From: Actinomadura montaniterrae
Lineage (GTDB): Bacteria; Actinomycetota; Actinomycetes; Streptosporangiales; Streptosporangiaceae
DNA length: 54,351 nucleotides
Reading direction: 5' to 3'
Assembly (NCBI RefSeq): GCF_008923365.1
Contig: NZ_WBMR01000044.1
Coordinates: 1 to 54,351 of the forward strand
The notes beneath the pieces were generated by a model. It ran no database searches, was not told where the DNA came from, and saw only the letters and a program-made list of their open reading frames with translations. Positions 33,671-41,843 of the stretch are shown piece by piece; within the stretch, counting starts at the first letter, position 1; every line of letters starts with the position of its first letter. A program made the translations under genes and the position numbers.

Positions 33671-33919
33671 GTGGCTATGGCCCTGCGGTCCGGCTTCGCA
33701 TCCGGTGGTGCGGTGTTCCCCGGCCTTGCTCGGCGTCCCGAGCGCGGCCCTCGCTGGCGCAAAGCGTCCGCCAGCGGGAGTTCCGGGTGCGTGGAGGTGG
33801 CCGGGAGCGGGGCGGCGGTGCTCGTGCGGGACTCGAAGGATGTCGAGGGGCCGGTCGTGGTGATGACGCGGGCGGCGTTCGCGGGGTTGGTGGCGGGGAT
33901 TCGAGGGCGGGTGGGGTGA
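33671..33919 (+). CDS. DUF397 protein, partner of the XRE/DUF5753 regulator
   Basis: From GTG 33671 (GAAGG five bases upstream) the product has 82 residues. The C-terminal 60 residues match DUF397: RWRKASASGSSGCVEVA, VLVRDSKDVEGPVVVM and a final FAGLVAGIR helix. DUF397 proteins pair with XRE/DUF5753 regulators in whiJ-like loci. The N-terminal 30 residues (MALRSGFASGGAVF) are extra compared with the usual 60-70 residue form. ATG 33677 is an alternative start. Confidence 0.85.
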   Translation: MAMALRSGFASGGAVFPGLARRPERGPRWRKASASGSSGCVEVAGSGAAVLVRDSKDVEGPVVVMTRAAFAGLVAGIRGRVG

Positions 33920-34072
33920 CGCGGGGCTCTGCGGAGGGGTGAATCCGCAGGTCGGGGCGTAGGATCGTCGGATTGCACGTGTTCTGTCGGTGGGGTCGCC
34001 TACGGTCGGGGTGTGAGGCGGCCGTGTGAGCGCCGCCACAGTGACGCCGCCCCAGCGAAGGTGATGACCACC

Positions 34073-35050
34073 ATGGCGAACAGCACCAAAGAGACGGACC
34101 ACGACTTCCAGGAGCTGGCCGACCCGTACCGTCGGGAGCTGCTCGCGCACTGCTACCGGATGCTGGGGTCCATCCACGACGCCGAGGACCTCGTCCAGGA
34201 GACGTACCTGCGCGCCTGGCGCTCGTACGACAACTTCGAGGGGCGGTCGTCCCTGCGCACCTGGCTCTACCGGATCGCGACGAACGTGTGCCTGACCGCG
34301 ATCGACCAGCGCGGCCACCGCCCGATGCCGTCCGGCCTGGGCGCCCCCAGCGACGAGCCGGAGCGCCCCGTCGTCGCCTCGCCGGAGGTGCCGTGGCTCG
34401 AGCCGGCGCCCGACGCGGTGCTCGGCGCGGACGCCGCCGACCCCGCCACGATCGTCGCGGCCCGCGAGAGCACCCGGCTCGCCTTCGTCGCCGCGCTCCA
34501 GCACCTGCCCGCCAAGCAGCGGGTCGTGCTGATCCTGCGGGACGTCCTGAAGTGGAAGGCGGCCGAGGCCGCCGAGCTGCTCGGCACCTCCACCGCGTCC
34601 GTCAACAGCGCGCTGCAGCGGGCCCGGGCGCAGCTGGAGGAGGCGGCGCCGCTGCGCGACGAGCTGGTCGAGCCCACCGACCCGGGCCAGCGGGATCTGC
34701 TCGAGCGGTACGCGAAGGCGTTCGACGACGCGGACGTGGACGCACTGCTGGACCTGTTCCGGAAGGACGCGGTCTGGGAGATGCCGCCGTTCCCGCAGTG
34801 GTTCGTCGGCGCCGGCTCGATCGTCCGGCTCATCAAGGCCCAGTGCGCGCCCGAGCCGGGGGAGCTGCGGATGGTGCCGGCCGCCGCCAACGGGCAGCCC
34901 GCCTTCGGCATGTACCGGCGGGACGCGGACGGCGTGCACCGGCCGTTCCAGCTCCAGGTGCTCAGCATCGCCGCCGGCGAGGTGGTGCAGGTGTCGGCGT
35001 TCTTCGACACGTCGCTGTTCCCGGTCTTCGGCCTGCCCGAGACCCTCTGA
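34073..35050 (+). CDS. ECF sigma factor with C-terminal SnoaL domain (SigG/SigJ-like)
   Basis: The protein has 325 residues. Sigma2 (about 10-80: CYRMLGSIHDAEDLVQETYLRAW) is followed by sigma4 (about 140-195: LPAKQRVVLILRDVLKWKAAEAAELLG). A SnoaL/NTF2-like domain (about 205-325) is thought to regulate such factors in place of a separate anti-sigma. GAAGG lies 11 bases before ATG 34073; ATG 34064 is an alternative. It precedes the pca genes on the same strand by 204 bp, but whether it drives them is not shown. Confidence 0.92.
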   Translation: MANSTKETDHDFQELADPYRRELLAHCYRMLGSIHDAEDLVQETYLRAWRSYDNFEGRSSLRTWLYRIATNVCLTAIDQRGHRPMPSGLGAPSDEPERPVVASPEVPWLEPAPDAVLGADAADPATIVAARESTRLAFVAALQHLPAKQRVVLILRDVLKWKAAEAAELLGTSTASVNSALQRARAQLEEAAPLRDELVEPTDPGQRDLLERYAKAFDDADVDALLDLFRKDAVWEMPPFPQWFVGAGSIVRLIKAQCAPEPGELRMVPAAANGQPAFGMYRRDADGVHRPFQLQVLSIAAGEVVQVSAFFDTSLFPVFGLPETL

Positions 35051-35116
35051 CCGCCGCCTGGAGGGGGGCAGGGCGGCGGTTAACGCCGCCTGACGTGCCG
35101 CAGACTGCGGCCCTGA

Positions 35117-35134
35117 TTTTCCGTTGAGCGGAAA
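35117..35134. promoter_or_regulatory. IclR-type operator candidate ahead of pcaH
   Basis: TTTTCCGTTGAGCGGAAA contains the perfect arms TTTCCG and CGGAAA five bases apart. A near copy (14 of 17 bases) lies ahead of pobA at 39649-39665. Both fit the TTCC-N7-GGAA pattern seen at several IclR-family sites, and an IclR gene lies in this operon. Confidence 0.6.
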
Positions 35135-35253
35135 CCCGGGTGCGCCGTCGCCGCCGCCGGCTGCCAGGGTGGAGGGCAGTGCGTCGCGCCTGGGGAGATC
35201 CGCGCCGCGAACGGGGCGCCACTGGCGGGGCACGTCGAGGAAGGAACGAGCGC

Positions 35254-35919
35254 ATGACGCATCCCCCGTACCTGTATCCGGGCTACAAGAGCACCGTGCT
35301 CCGCGCCCCGGCGCAGGAGCTGATCATGCCGAAGCTCGGCCCGGACAGCGTCGAGCTGTCCTCGCCGGTCTTCGGCCACCAGGAGCTCGGACGGCTGGAC
35401 AACGACCTCACCGTGCAGCACTCCGGGGAGCCGCTCGGCCAGCGGATCATCGTGACCGGCCGGGTGCTGGACGGCGCGGGCCGCCCGGTGCGGAACGCGC
35501 TCGTGGAGGTCTGGCAGGCGAACTCCGCGGGCCGCTACAACCACCTGGGCGACATCCACCCCGCCCCGCTGGACCCGAACTTCACCGGCGCGGGACGCTG
35601 CCTCACCGACGACGAGGGCCGCTACCGGTTCATCACGATCAAGCCGGGCGCCTACCCGTGGGGCAACCACCACAACGCGTGGCGGCCCGCCCACATCCAC
35701 TTCTCGGTGTTCGGCACCGCGTTCACCCAGCGGCTCGTCACGCAGATGTACTTCCCGGACGACCCGCTGTTCCCGTTCGACCCGATCTTCCAGTCGATCC
35801 CCGAGGAGCGCGACCGCGAGAAGCTGATCTCCCGGTTCGACATGGATCTCACCAAGCCGGAGTGGGCATTGGGGTTCCAGTGGGACATCGTGCTCGGCGA
35901 CACCCCGATGGAGGCCTGA
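35254..35919 (+). CDS. pcaH: Protocatechuate 3,4-dioxygenase, beta subunit
   Basis: The 221-residue beta subunit holds the non-haem Fe(III) site: Tyr in SAGRYNH, Tyr in GAYPWGNHH and the His pair in RPAHIHFS. It cleaves protocatechuate between the two hydroxyls to 3-carboxy-cis,cis-muconate. ATG 35254 follows AGGAAGGA. It overlaps pcaG by one base (TGATG), so the subunits are made together. Confidence 0.97.
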   Translation: MTHPPYLYPGYKSTVLRAPAQELIMPKLGPDSVELSSPVFGHQELGRLDNDLTVQHSGEPLGQRIIVTGRVLDGAGRPVRNALVEVWQANSAGRYNHLGDIHPAPLDPNFTGAGRCLTDDEGRYRFITIKPGAYPWGNHHNAWRPAHIHFSVFGTAFTQRLVTQMYFPDDPLFPFDPIFQSIPEERDREKLISRFDMDLTKPEWALGFQWDIVLGDTPMEA

Positions 35920-36485
35920 TGACGACGCCGGCGAAGACCACGCAGGCCGAGACGACGCCGTCGCAGACCGTCGGCCCCTTCTACGGCTACGCGCTGCCGT
36001 ACGAGGCCGGCCCGCGGGTCGCGCCCGCCTGGCGGCCGGACGCGATCACCATCCGGGGCCGGGTGCTCGACGGCGCCGGCGAGCCGGTGCCGGACGCGCT
36101 GCTGGAGATCTGGCAGGCCGACGAGAACGGCGAGATCCCGCGGCGGCCGGGCGGCATCGTCCGGGAGGGTCACGACTTCTCCGGGTTCGGGCGGTGCGGC
36201 ACGGACGCGGCGGGCGGGTTCTGGTTCACCACCGTCAAGCCGGGCGCGGTCGGGGCGGGCGCGCCGTACATCGCGCTGCTGGTGTTCGCGCGCGGCCTGC
36301 TGAAGCCGGTCGCGACCCGGATCTACTTCCCGGAGGACGAGGCCGCGCACGCCGCCGACCCGCTGCTCGCCGAGGTCCCCGCGGACCGCCGCGGGACGCT
36401 GGTCGCCGAGCGGGAGGGCGACCGGGCGTACCGGTTCGACGTGCGGCTGCAGGGCGAGGGGGAGACGGTCTTCCTTGCCTTCTGA
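35919..36485 (+). CDS. pcaG: Protocatechuate 3,4-dioxygenase, alpha subunit
   Basis: The 188-residue alpha subunit shares the beta-sandwich (VLDGAGEPVPDALLEIWQADENG) but lacks the iron ligands, as expected. SQTVGPFYGYALPY at the N-terminus is the alpha-chain signature that contacts substrate. It overlaps pcaB by 11 bp. Confidence 0.96.
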   Translation: MTTPAKTTQAETTPSQTVGPFYGYALPYEAGPRVAPAWRPDAITIRGRVLDGAGEPVPDALLEIWQADENGEIPRRPGGIVREGHDFSGFGRCGTDAAGGFWFTTVKPGAVGAGAPYIALLVFARGLLKPVATRIYFPEDEAAHAADPLLAEVPADRRGTLVAEREGDRAYRFDVRLQGEGETVFLAF

Positions 36486-37689
36486 GACGCCGCCGCCCGC
36501 CGCGGCCGGGCCGTCCGGCGGCGCGGGGCCGTCCGCCGACGCGGGGCTGCTGTCGCCGGTGCGCGCCGGGACGGAGGCCGAGGCCGCCACGGGCGACGCC
36601 GCGTACCTGGCGGCGATGCTCGACGCCGAGGCGGCGCTCGCCCGCGCGCAGGCGCGGCTGGGGATCATCCCCGCCGCGGCGGCGGAGGCGATCACCGCGG
36701 CCGCCTCGGCCGGCGGGATCGACGTCGCGGACGTGGCGCGCCGTGCCCGCGGTTCCGGGAACCCCGTCGTCCCGCTGGTCGCCGATCTGCGCGGCCTCGC
36801 CGGGGCCGCCGGCGAGCACGTCCACAAGGGCGCCACCAGCCAGGACATCGCCGACACCGGCGCGATGCTCGTCGCGGCCCGGACGCGGCGGGTCCTGCTG
36901 GCCCACCTCGACCGGGCCCTGGACGGGCTGGCCGGCACCGTGGCGCGGTACCGCGACACCCCGATGGCGGCGCGCACGCTCGGCCGGCAGGCGCTGCCCA
37001 CCACGTTCGGCGCGAAGGCGGCGAACTGGCTGCTCGGCTGCCTGGAGGCGCGCGAGCGGCTGGCGGCGGTCGCGCTGCCCGTCCAGCTCGGCGGCGCCGC
37101 CGGGACGCTGGACGCCTACGGCGACCGGGCGTTCGACCTGGTCGCCGCGTTCGCCGAGGAGACCGGCCTGGACGTGCCGGTCCTGCCGTGGCACACCCGC
37201 CGGACCCCGGTCGCCGACCTGGCCGCGGCGCTCGCGGTGACCGCCGGCGCCCTCGGCAAGATCGCCACCGACGTGTGGCTGCTCGCGCAGAGCGAGGTCG
37301 ACGAGGTGGCGGAGGCCGCCGGGCCCGGGCGGGGCGGCTCGTCGTCGATGCCGCACAAGCGCAACCCGGCGCTGTCGGCTCTCGTCCGGTCGGCGGCGCT
37401 GCAGGTGCCGGCGTACGCGCAGGTCGTCCTCGCGGCGCAGGCCGCGCCGCTGGAACGCCCGGCGGGGGAGTGGCACGCCGAGTGGCAGCCGCTGCGCGAG
37501 TGCCTCAGGCTGGCCGGCGGCGCCGCCGAGACCGCCGCCGACCTGGTCTGCGGCCTGGAGGTGTCGGCGGACCGGATGCGCGCCAACCTCGACGGACTGC
37601 TGGACGTTCTCGGAGACGATCCCGGCACCGGCGCGGCCTCCGCCCTGGCGGACCGTGCCCTCGACGCGTACCGGAGGAGCCGCGCGTGA
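36475..37689 (+). CDS. pcaB: 3-carboxy-cis,cis-muconate cycloisomerase
   Basis: The 404-residue member of the fumarase/aspartase superfamily has the signature GSSSMPHKRNP. It lactonises 3-carboxymuconate to 4-carboxymuconolactone. The TTG start at 36475 is chosen because conserved sequence (GLLSPVRAGTEAE) begins soon after and no better in-frame start precedes it. The first 24 residues are Pro/Ala-rich. It is shorter than the about 450-residue type because the lyase C-terminal domain is reduced. Its stop overlaps the pcaD GTG by 4 bp. Confidence 0.94.
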   Translation: MPSETPPPAAAGPSGGAGPSADAGLLSPVRAGTEAEAATGDAAYLAAMLDAEAALARAQARLGIIPAAAAEAITAAASAGGIDVADVARRARGSGNPVVPLVADLRGLAGAAGEHVHKGATSQDIADTGAMLVAARTRRVLLAHLDRALDGLAGTVARYRDTPMAARTLGRQALPTTFGAKAANWLLGCLEARERLAAVALPVQLGGAAGTLDAYGDRAFDLVAAFAEETGLDVPVLPWHTRRTPVADLAAALAVTAGALGKIATDVWLLAQSEVDEVAEAAGPGRGGSSSMPHKRNPALSALVRSAALQVPAYAQVVLAAQAAPLERPAGEWHAEWQPLRECLRLAGGAAETAADLVCGLEVSADRMRANLDGLLDVLGDDPGTGAASALADRALDAYRRSRA

Positions 37690-38486
37690 CCCCGCCCCCA
37701 CCCCTGAACACCCCGCCCCCGCGCATCCCGCAGTACCGGCTCGACGGGCCGCCGGACGCGCCCGTCGTCGTCCTCGGCCCGTCCCTCGGCACCTCGATGG
37801 ACCTGTGGCTGCCGCAGCTGCCGGCGCTGACGCGCGCGTGGCGGGTGCTGCGCTACGACCTGCCGGGGCACGGCGGCGCGCCGTCCCCGGACGGCCCGTT
37901 CACCGTCGAGGACCTCGCCGGCGGGGTCGCCGCGCTGCTCGACCGCCTCGGGATCGCCGAGGCGGCGTACGCGGGCGTCTCGCTGGGCGGCGCCATCGGC
38001 ACCGCTCTCGCGCTCCGGGCCCCGGAACGCGTCGCGAGCCTCGTCCTGTGCTGCACCTCGCCCCGCTTCGGCGACCCGGGGCCGTGGCGGGACCGCGCGG
38101 CGCTCGTCCGCCGCGAGGGCGTGGGGCCTGTCGCCGACACGGCCGCGAGCCGCTGGTTCACCCCCGGGTTCGCGGGCGCGGAGCCGTACGTCGCGATGCT
38201 CCGCGAGACCGACCCGGAGGGCTACGCGGCGTGCTGCGACGCGCTCGCCGCGTTCGACGCCACCGCGCGGCTCGGCGGCGTCTCGGCGCCGACCCTGGTG
38301 ATCGCCGGGGCCGAGGACGGCCCGACCCCGCCGCACGGCCACGCCGACCGGCTTGCCGAGGGCATCTCCGGCGCCGAACTGGTCGTGATCGACGGAGCCG
38401 GGCATCTGGCGAGCGCCGAGCGGCCGGAACCGGTCACCGAGGCGATCACCGCGCACCTGAACCGCACCTGGAAGGGACGGGCATGA
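37686..38486 (+). CDS. pcaD: 3-oxoadipate enol-lactonase
   Basis: The 266-residue alpha/beta hydrolase begins at GTG 37686 within the pcaB stop (GTGA). LGTSMDLWLPQLPAL, the nucleophile in GVSLGGA, Asp in AGAEDGPTPP and His in GAGHLAS make the triad. It hydrolyses the enol-lactone to 3-oxoadipate. In many actinobacteria this is fused to PcaC; here they are separate but coupled by ATGA. Confidence 0.94.
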   Translation: MTPPPPLNTPPPRIPQYRLDGPPDAPVVVLGPSLGTSMDLWLPQLPALTRAWRVLRYDLPGHGGAPSPDGPFTVEDLAGGVAALLDRLGIAEAAYAGVSLGGAIGTALALRAPERVASLVLCCTSPRFGDPGPWRDRAALVRREGVGPVADTAASRWFTPGFAGAEPYVAMLRETDPEGYAACCDALAAFDATARLGGVSAPTLVIAGAEDGPTPPHGHADRLAEGISGAELVVIDGAGHLASAERPEPVTEAITAHLNRTWKGRA

Positions 38487-38863
38487 GCATCGACGGGGAA
38501 CGGCACGCCGAGGGCATGCGGACGCGCCGCGAGGTGCTCGGGGACGCGCACGTCGACCGCGCCGAGGCCCGCAAGGACGCCTTCACCGAGGACTTCCAGG
38601 ATCTGATCACCCGGTACGCGTGGGGCGAGATCTGGACCCGTCCCGGGCTGGACCGCAGGACGCGCAGCTGCATCACGCTGACCGCCATGGTCGCGGGCGG
38701 CCACCTGGACGAGCTGGCCATGCACGTGCGCGCCGCGCTCCGCAACGGGCTGACCCGCGAGGAGATCAAGGAGGTCCTGCTCCAGACGGCGATCTATTGT
38801 GGAGTGCCCGCCGCGAACTCGGCGTTCGCCGTCGCCCAGCGGGTACTGGCCGAACAGGAGTGA
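38483..38863 (+). CDS. pcaC: 4-carboxymuconolactone decarboxylase
   Basis: The 126-residue AhpD-like helical protein has WTRPGLDRRTRSCITLTAM and YCGVPAANSAF, typical of PcaC. It decarboxylates 4-carboxymuconolactone to the enol-lactone used by PcaD. GAAGGGA precedes ATG 38483. The IclR gene follows after 14 bp. Confidence 0.95.
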   Translation: MSIDGERHAEGMRTRREVLGDAHVDRAEARKDAFTEDFQDLITRYAWGEIWTRPGLDRRTRSCITLTAMVAGGHLDELAMHVRAALRNGLTREEIKEVLLQTAIYCGVPAANSAFAVAQRVLAEQE

Positions 38864-38877
38864 CCGTCGGGAGGGCC

Positions 38878-39678
38878 ATGGCTGAGCGCGCGCGCCCGGT
38901 GAGCGTGGCGGGCAAGGTGATGGCCATCCTGAACGCCTTCGCCCAGGACGACGTGCGCCTGAACCTGAGCGAGATCTGCCGCCGCGCCGGGCTGCCGCTC
39001 GCCACCGGGCACCGGCTGGTCGGGGAGCTGGCCGCCGGCGGGTTCCTGGAGCGGGTGCCGGACGGGACGTACCGCATCGGCACCCGGCTGTGGCGGATCG
39101 GCAGCCAGGCCCCCGCCGTCACCGGGCTGCGGGAGCTGGCGCTGCCGCACATGGAGGACCTGTACGAGGCGACGCACGACAACGTGCAGCTCGCCGTGCT
39201 GCGCGACGACCGCGTCCTGGTCGTGGAGCGGCTGCGCGGGACGCGTTCGGTGCCGGTCGTGACGCAGGTCGGCGCGACGCTGCCGCTGCACACCACCGGG
39301 GTCGGGAAGGTGCTGCTGGCGTTCGCGCCGCCGGAGTACCGGGAGCGGGTCCTCGCCGCCGGGCTGGAGCGGCACGCCGCCCGGACGATCACCGACGCGG
39401 ACGAGATGCGGCGCTGCCTGGAGCAGGTGCGCCGCTCGGGGTACGCGCTGACCCGCGACGAGATGACGCTGGGCGCCTCGTCGGTCGGCGCGCCCGTCCG
39501 GGACGGGACGGGCGAGGTGGTGGCGGCGCTGTCGCTGGTCGCCCGCACCCGCAGCGCGGACCTGCGGCGGCTGCTGCCGCCGCTGACGACGGCGGCGCGG
39601 GCGCTGTCGCGGGACGTGGCCCAGCACTGGCGCGGACACCCGGAGACGTTTTCCACCGAGCGGAAGGCCGGCGCCTGA
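38878..39678 (+). CDS. pcaR: IclR-family regulator of the pca/pob genes
   Basis: The 266-residue regulator starts at ATG 38878 after GGGAGG. The N-terminal winged helix (about 10-70: LSEICRRAGLPLATGHRLVGEL) is followed by the IclR effector domain (VGATLPLHTTGVGKVLLAF, DEMTLGASSVGAPV). It lies inside the operon between pcaC and pobA, so it is likely co-transcribed and may sense protocatechuate, 4-hydroxybenzoate or 3-oxoadipate (inference). The name is by context. Confidence 0.88.
   Translation: MAERARPVSVAGKVMAILNAFAQDDVRLNLSEICRRAGLPLATGHRLVGELAAGGFLERVPDGTYRIGTRLWRIGSQAPAVTGLRELALPHMEDLYEATHDNVQLAVLRDDRVLVVERLRGTRSVPVVTQVGATLPLHTTGVGKVLLAFAPPEYRERVLAAGLERHAARTITDADEMRRCLEQVRRSGYALTRDEMTLGASSVGAPVRDGTGEVVAALSLVARTRSADLRRLLPPLTTAARALSRDVAQHWRGHPETFSTERKAGA
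39649..39665. promoter_or_regulatory. Second copy of the IclR-type motif, ahead of pobA
   Basis: TTTTCCACCGAGCGGAA lies within the 3' end of the IclR gene, 78 bp before pobA. It matches the pcaH-upstream motif at 14 of 17 bases, including all of TTTTCC and GAGCGGAA. It may give pobA its own regulated promoter. Confidence 0.45.
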
Positions 39679-39742
39679 ACCAGCGGGTACGCGCGCCAGC
39701 ATCGCAAGGGGGAACCCCCAGAACGGATGACGAGGAGGCTCG

Positions 39743-40903
39743 ATGCGTACCCAGGTGGCGATCATCGGCGGCGGCCCGGCCGGGCTGCTGCTGTCGCATC
39801 TGCTGCATCTGCAGGGGATCGATTCGGTGGTCCTGGAGAGCCGCGACCGCGGCTACGTGGAGCGGCGGCAGCGGGCCGGGATGCTCGAGCAGGGCACCAC
39901 GGACGTGCTCCGCGAGAGCGGCGCGGGGGAGCGGCTCGACCGCGAAGGGCTCGTCCATCACGGGCTGGAGCTGCGGTTCGGCGGCGCGGGCCACCGGATC
40001 CCGCTGACCGACCTCACGGGCCGGACCGTCACGGTCTACGCGCAGACCGAGATCGTCAAGGACCTGGTCGCCAAGCGGCTCGCGGACGGCGGCGACGTGC
40101 GGTTCGAGACCGAGGTGATCGGCCTCGACGCCTCGGCGCCGAGCGTGACGTTCCGCGACACCGCCGGCGAGGTGCACACCCTGGAGTGCGACTACATCGC
40201 GGGCTGCGACGGGTTCCACGGCGTCAGCCGCCCGGCGGTGCCGGGGCTGCGGACGTTCTCCCGCGAGTACCCGTTCGCCTGGCTCGGCATCCTCGCCGAT
40301 GTCCCGCCGTCCACCGAGGAGCTGATCTACGCCAACCACGACCGCGGGTTCGCGCTGCACAGCCTGCGCTCCCCGCAGGTCAGCCGGCTCTACCTGCAGG
40401 TGCCGCCGGACGAGGACATCGCGGCGTGGCCGGACGCGCGGATCTGGGAGGAGCTCGCGGCCCGGTTCGCCACCGACGACGGCTGGAAGCTGCACGAGGG
40501 CCCGATCACCGACAAGTCGATCACGCCGATGCGCAGCTTCGTGGCCGAGCCGATGCGGCACGACCGGCTGTTCCTCGCCGGCGACGCGGCCCACATCGTC
40601 CCGCCGACGGGCGCCAAGGGCCTCAACCTGGCGGTGTCGGACGTGATCGTGCTGGCCAGGGCCCTGACGGAGCGGTACGCGTCGGGCTCGGACACTCTGC
40701 TCGACGCGTATTCTTCGACGTGCCTGCGGCGCGTGTGGCGGGCCGAGCACTTCTCCTACTGGATGACCACGCTGCTGCACGTGGATCCGGCCGCGGACGG
40801 CTTCGCGCTGCGGCTCCAGCGCTCCCACCTGGACTATGTGGCCTCCTCCGAGGCGGCTAAGACGATGCTGGCCGAGAACTACACGGGCCTGCCGATCGGC
40901 TAG
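39743..40903 (+). CDS. pobA: 4-hydroxybenzoate 3-monooxygenase
   Basis: The 386-residue flavoprotein has GGGPAGLLLSHLLHLQGI (FAD), a DG motif in the CDGFHGVSR region, GDAAHIVPPTGAKGLN (FAD ribityl and pyrophosphate) and an RQRAGMLEQGT segment typical of PobA. It hydroxylates 4-hydroxybenzoate to protocatechuate with NAD(P)H and O2, feeding PcaHG. GAGGAGG precedes ATG 39743. It is 64 bp from the IclR gene. Confidence 0.96.
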   Translation: MRTQVAIIGGGPAGLLLSHLLHLQGIDSVVLESRDRGYVERRQRAGMLEQGTTDVLRESGAGERLDREGLVHHGLELRFGGAGHRIPLTDLTGRTVTVYAQTEIVKDLVAKRLADGGDVRFETEVIGLDASAPSVTFRDTAGEVHTLECDYIAGCDGFHGVSRPAVPGLRTFSREYPFAWLGILADVPPSTEELIYANHDRGFALHSLRSPQVSRLYLQVPPDEDIAAWPDARIWEELAARFATDDGWKLHEGPITDKSITPMRSFVAEPMRHDRLFLAGDAAHIVPPTGAKGLNLAVSDVIVLARALTERYASGSDTLLDAYSSTCLRRVWRAEHFSYWMTTLLHVDPAADGFALRLQRSHLDYVASSEAAKTMLAENYTGLPIG

Positions 40904-41027
40904 CGGCGGGCGCCGGCATGCCGGGCGGCCGGGGTGGCGCGCGAAGCGGCGGGGCGGCCCGCGATGCGGTCGGCGCGTGAACGGTGCGCGGCGCGGATCT
41001 GTTCCCGCCCGGCGGTGAGATGCACAT

Positions 41028-41071
41028 CACGCAAGCTGGCAGTGCCTGAAATTTTGCCGGACACGCAAGTT
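41028..41071. promoter_or_regulatory. Direct repeats upstream of tetR
   Basis: CACGCAAGCT (41028-41037) and CACGCAAGTT (41062-41071) are direct repeats 34 bp apart immediately ahead of the TetR gene at 41089. Autoregulation is the simplest reading. The rest of 40904-41088 shows no gene. Confidence 0.4.
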
Positions 41072-41088
41072 CGGTTTACCGTGAGGGC

Positions 41089-41682
41089 ATGACCGAGACG
41101 AGCCTGCGCGAGCGCAAGAAGGTCGCGACGCGCCAGGCGCTCAGCCGCGCCGCCGCCCTCCTCGCCGTGGAGCGCGGCGTCGAGGGCGTCACGATCGAGG
41201 CGATCGCCGACGCGGCCGGGGTCTCCCCCCGCACGTTCCACAACTACTTCCCGGGCAAGGAAGAGGCGATCGTCGCGCCGCTCACCGACGGGGCGCAGGC
41301 CGTCATCGACGCCCTGCGCGACCGCCCGGCGGGCGAGCCGATCTGGGACGCGCTGCGCGAGGTCGTCCGGGAGGTGCTGCTGCCGACCGACACCCGCGAC
41401 GAGACCATCGCGCTGCTGCGCGTGGTCAAGCGGAACCCGGCGCTGGTCGGCAAGCAGCTCTGCGGCCTCGGCGAGATGCAGCGGCAGATCGCCGAGGTCA
41501 TCGCCGCGCGCACCGGCACCCACGCCGGCCGCGACCTGTACCCGCACCTGCTGGCGGGCGCCGCGGGCGTCGCCATGCGCACCGCCGTCGACCTGTGGGT
41601 GGACGGCCGGAGCGGCGCCGACCTGCCCGAACTGATCGACTCGGCGTTCGCCCAGCTGCGCGCCGGGCTGCCCGGCCCGTAA
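41089..41682 (+). CDS. TetR-family regulator of the MMPL gene
   Basis: The 197-residue protein has an N-terminal HTH (TIEAIADAAGVSPRTFHNYFPGKEEAI) of the group often found beside MFS or MMPL exporters with acyl-CoA-like ligands. It precedes an MMPL gene by 161 bp on the same strand, and a strong stem-loop lies between them. The downstream gene is therefore probably repressed at its own promoter. Confidence 0.92.
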   Translation: MTETSLRERKKVATRQALSRAAALLAVERGVEGVTIEAIADAAGVSPRTFHNYFPGKEEAIVAPLTDGAQAVIDALRDRPAGEPIWDALREVVREVLLPTDTRDETIALLRVVKRNPALVGKQLCGLGEMQRQIAEVIAARTGTHAGRDLYPHLLAGAAGVAMRTAVDLWVDGRSGADLPELIDSAFAQLRAGLPGP

Positions 41683-41698
41683 CCGGGCCCTTCCGACC

Positions 41699-41731
41699 CC
41701 CGGCGCCGCGCCGCCGCCCAGCGGCGCCGGG
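41699..41731 (+). terminator. Stem-loop terminator after tetR
   Basis: A perfect 11-bp stem (41699-41709 with 41721-41731) around an 11-base GC loop lies 16 bp past the tetR stop. Confidence 0.55.
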
Positions 41732-41843
41732 TCCCCCCGCAGGGCGGCGAGCACCCCCCACCACCCCCCTGACCGAGTGACAGCCCGACGGCCGGCCGCC
41801 GTGGGGCCATGTCCGCACGCCCCGTTACCGATGGGACGCTCTC

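Noticed and set aside
39708..39719. GGGGGAACCCCC before pobA as a terminator
   Set aside because: The two-base centre is too small to form a stable loop, and the pobA ribosome-binding site follows closely.
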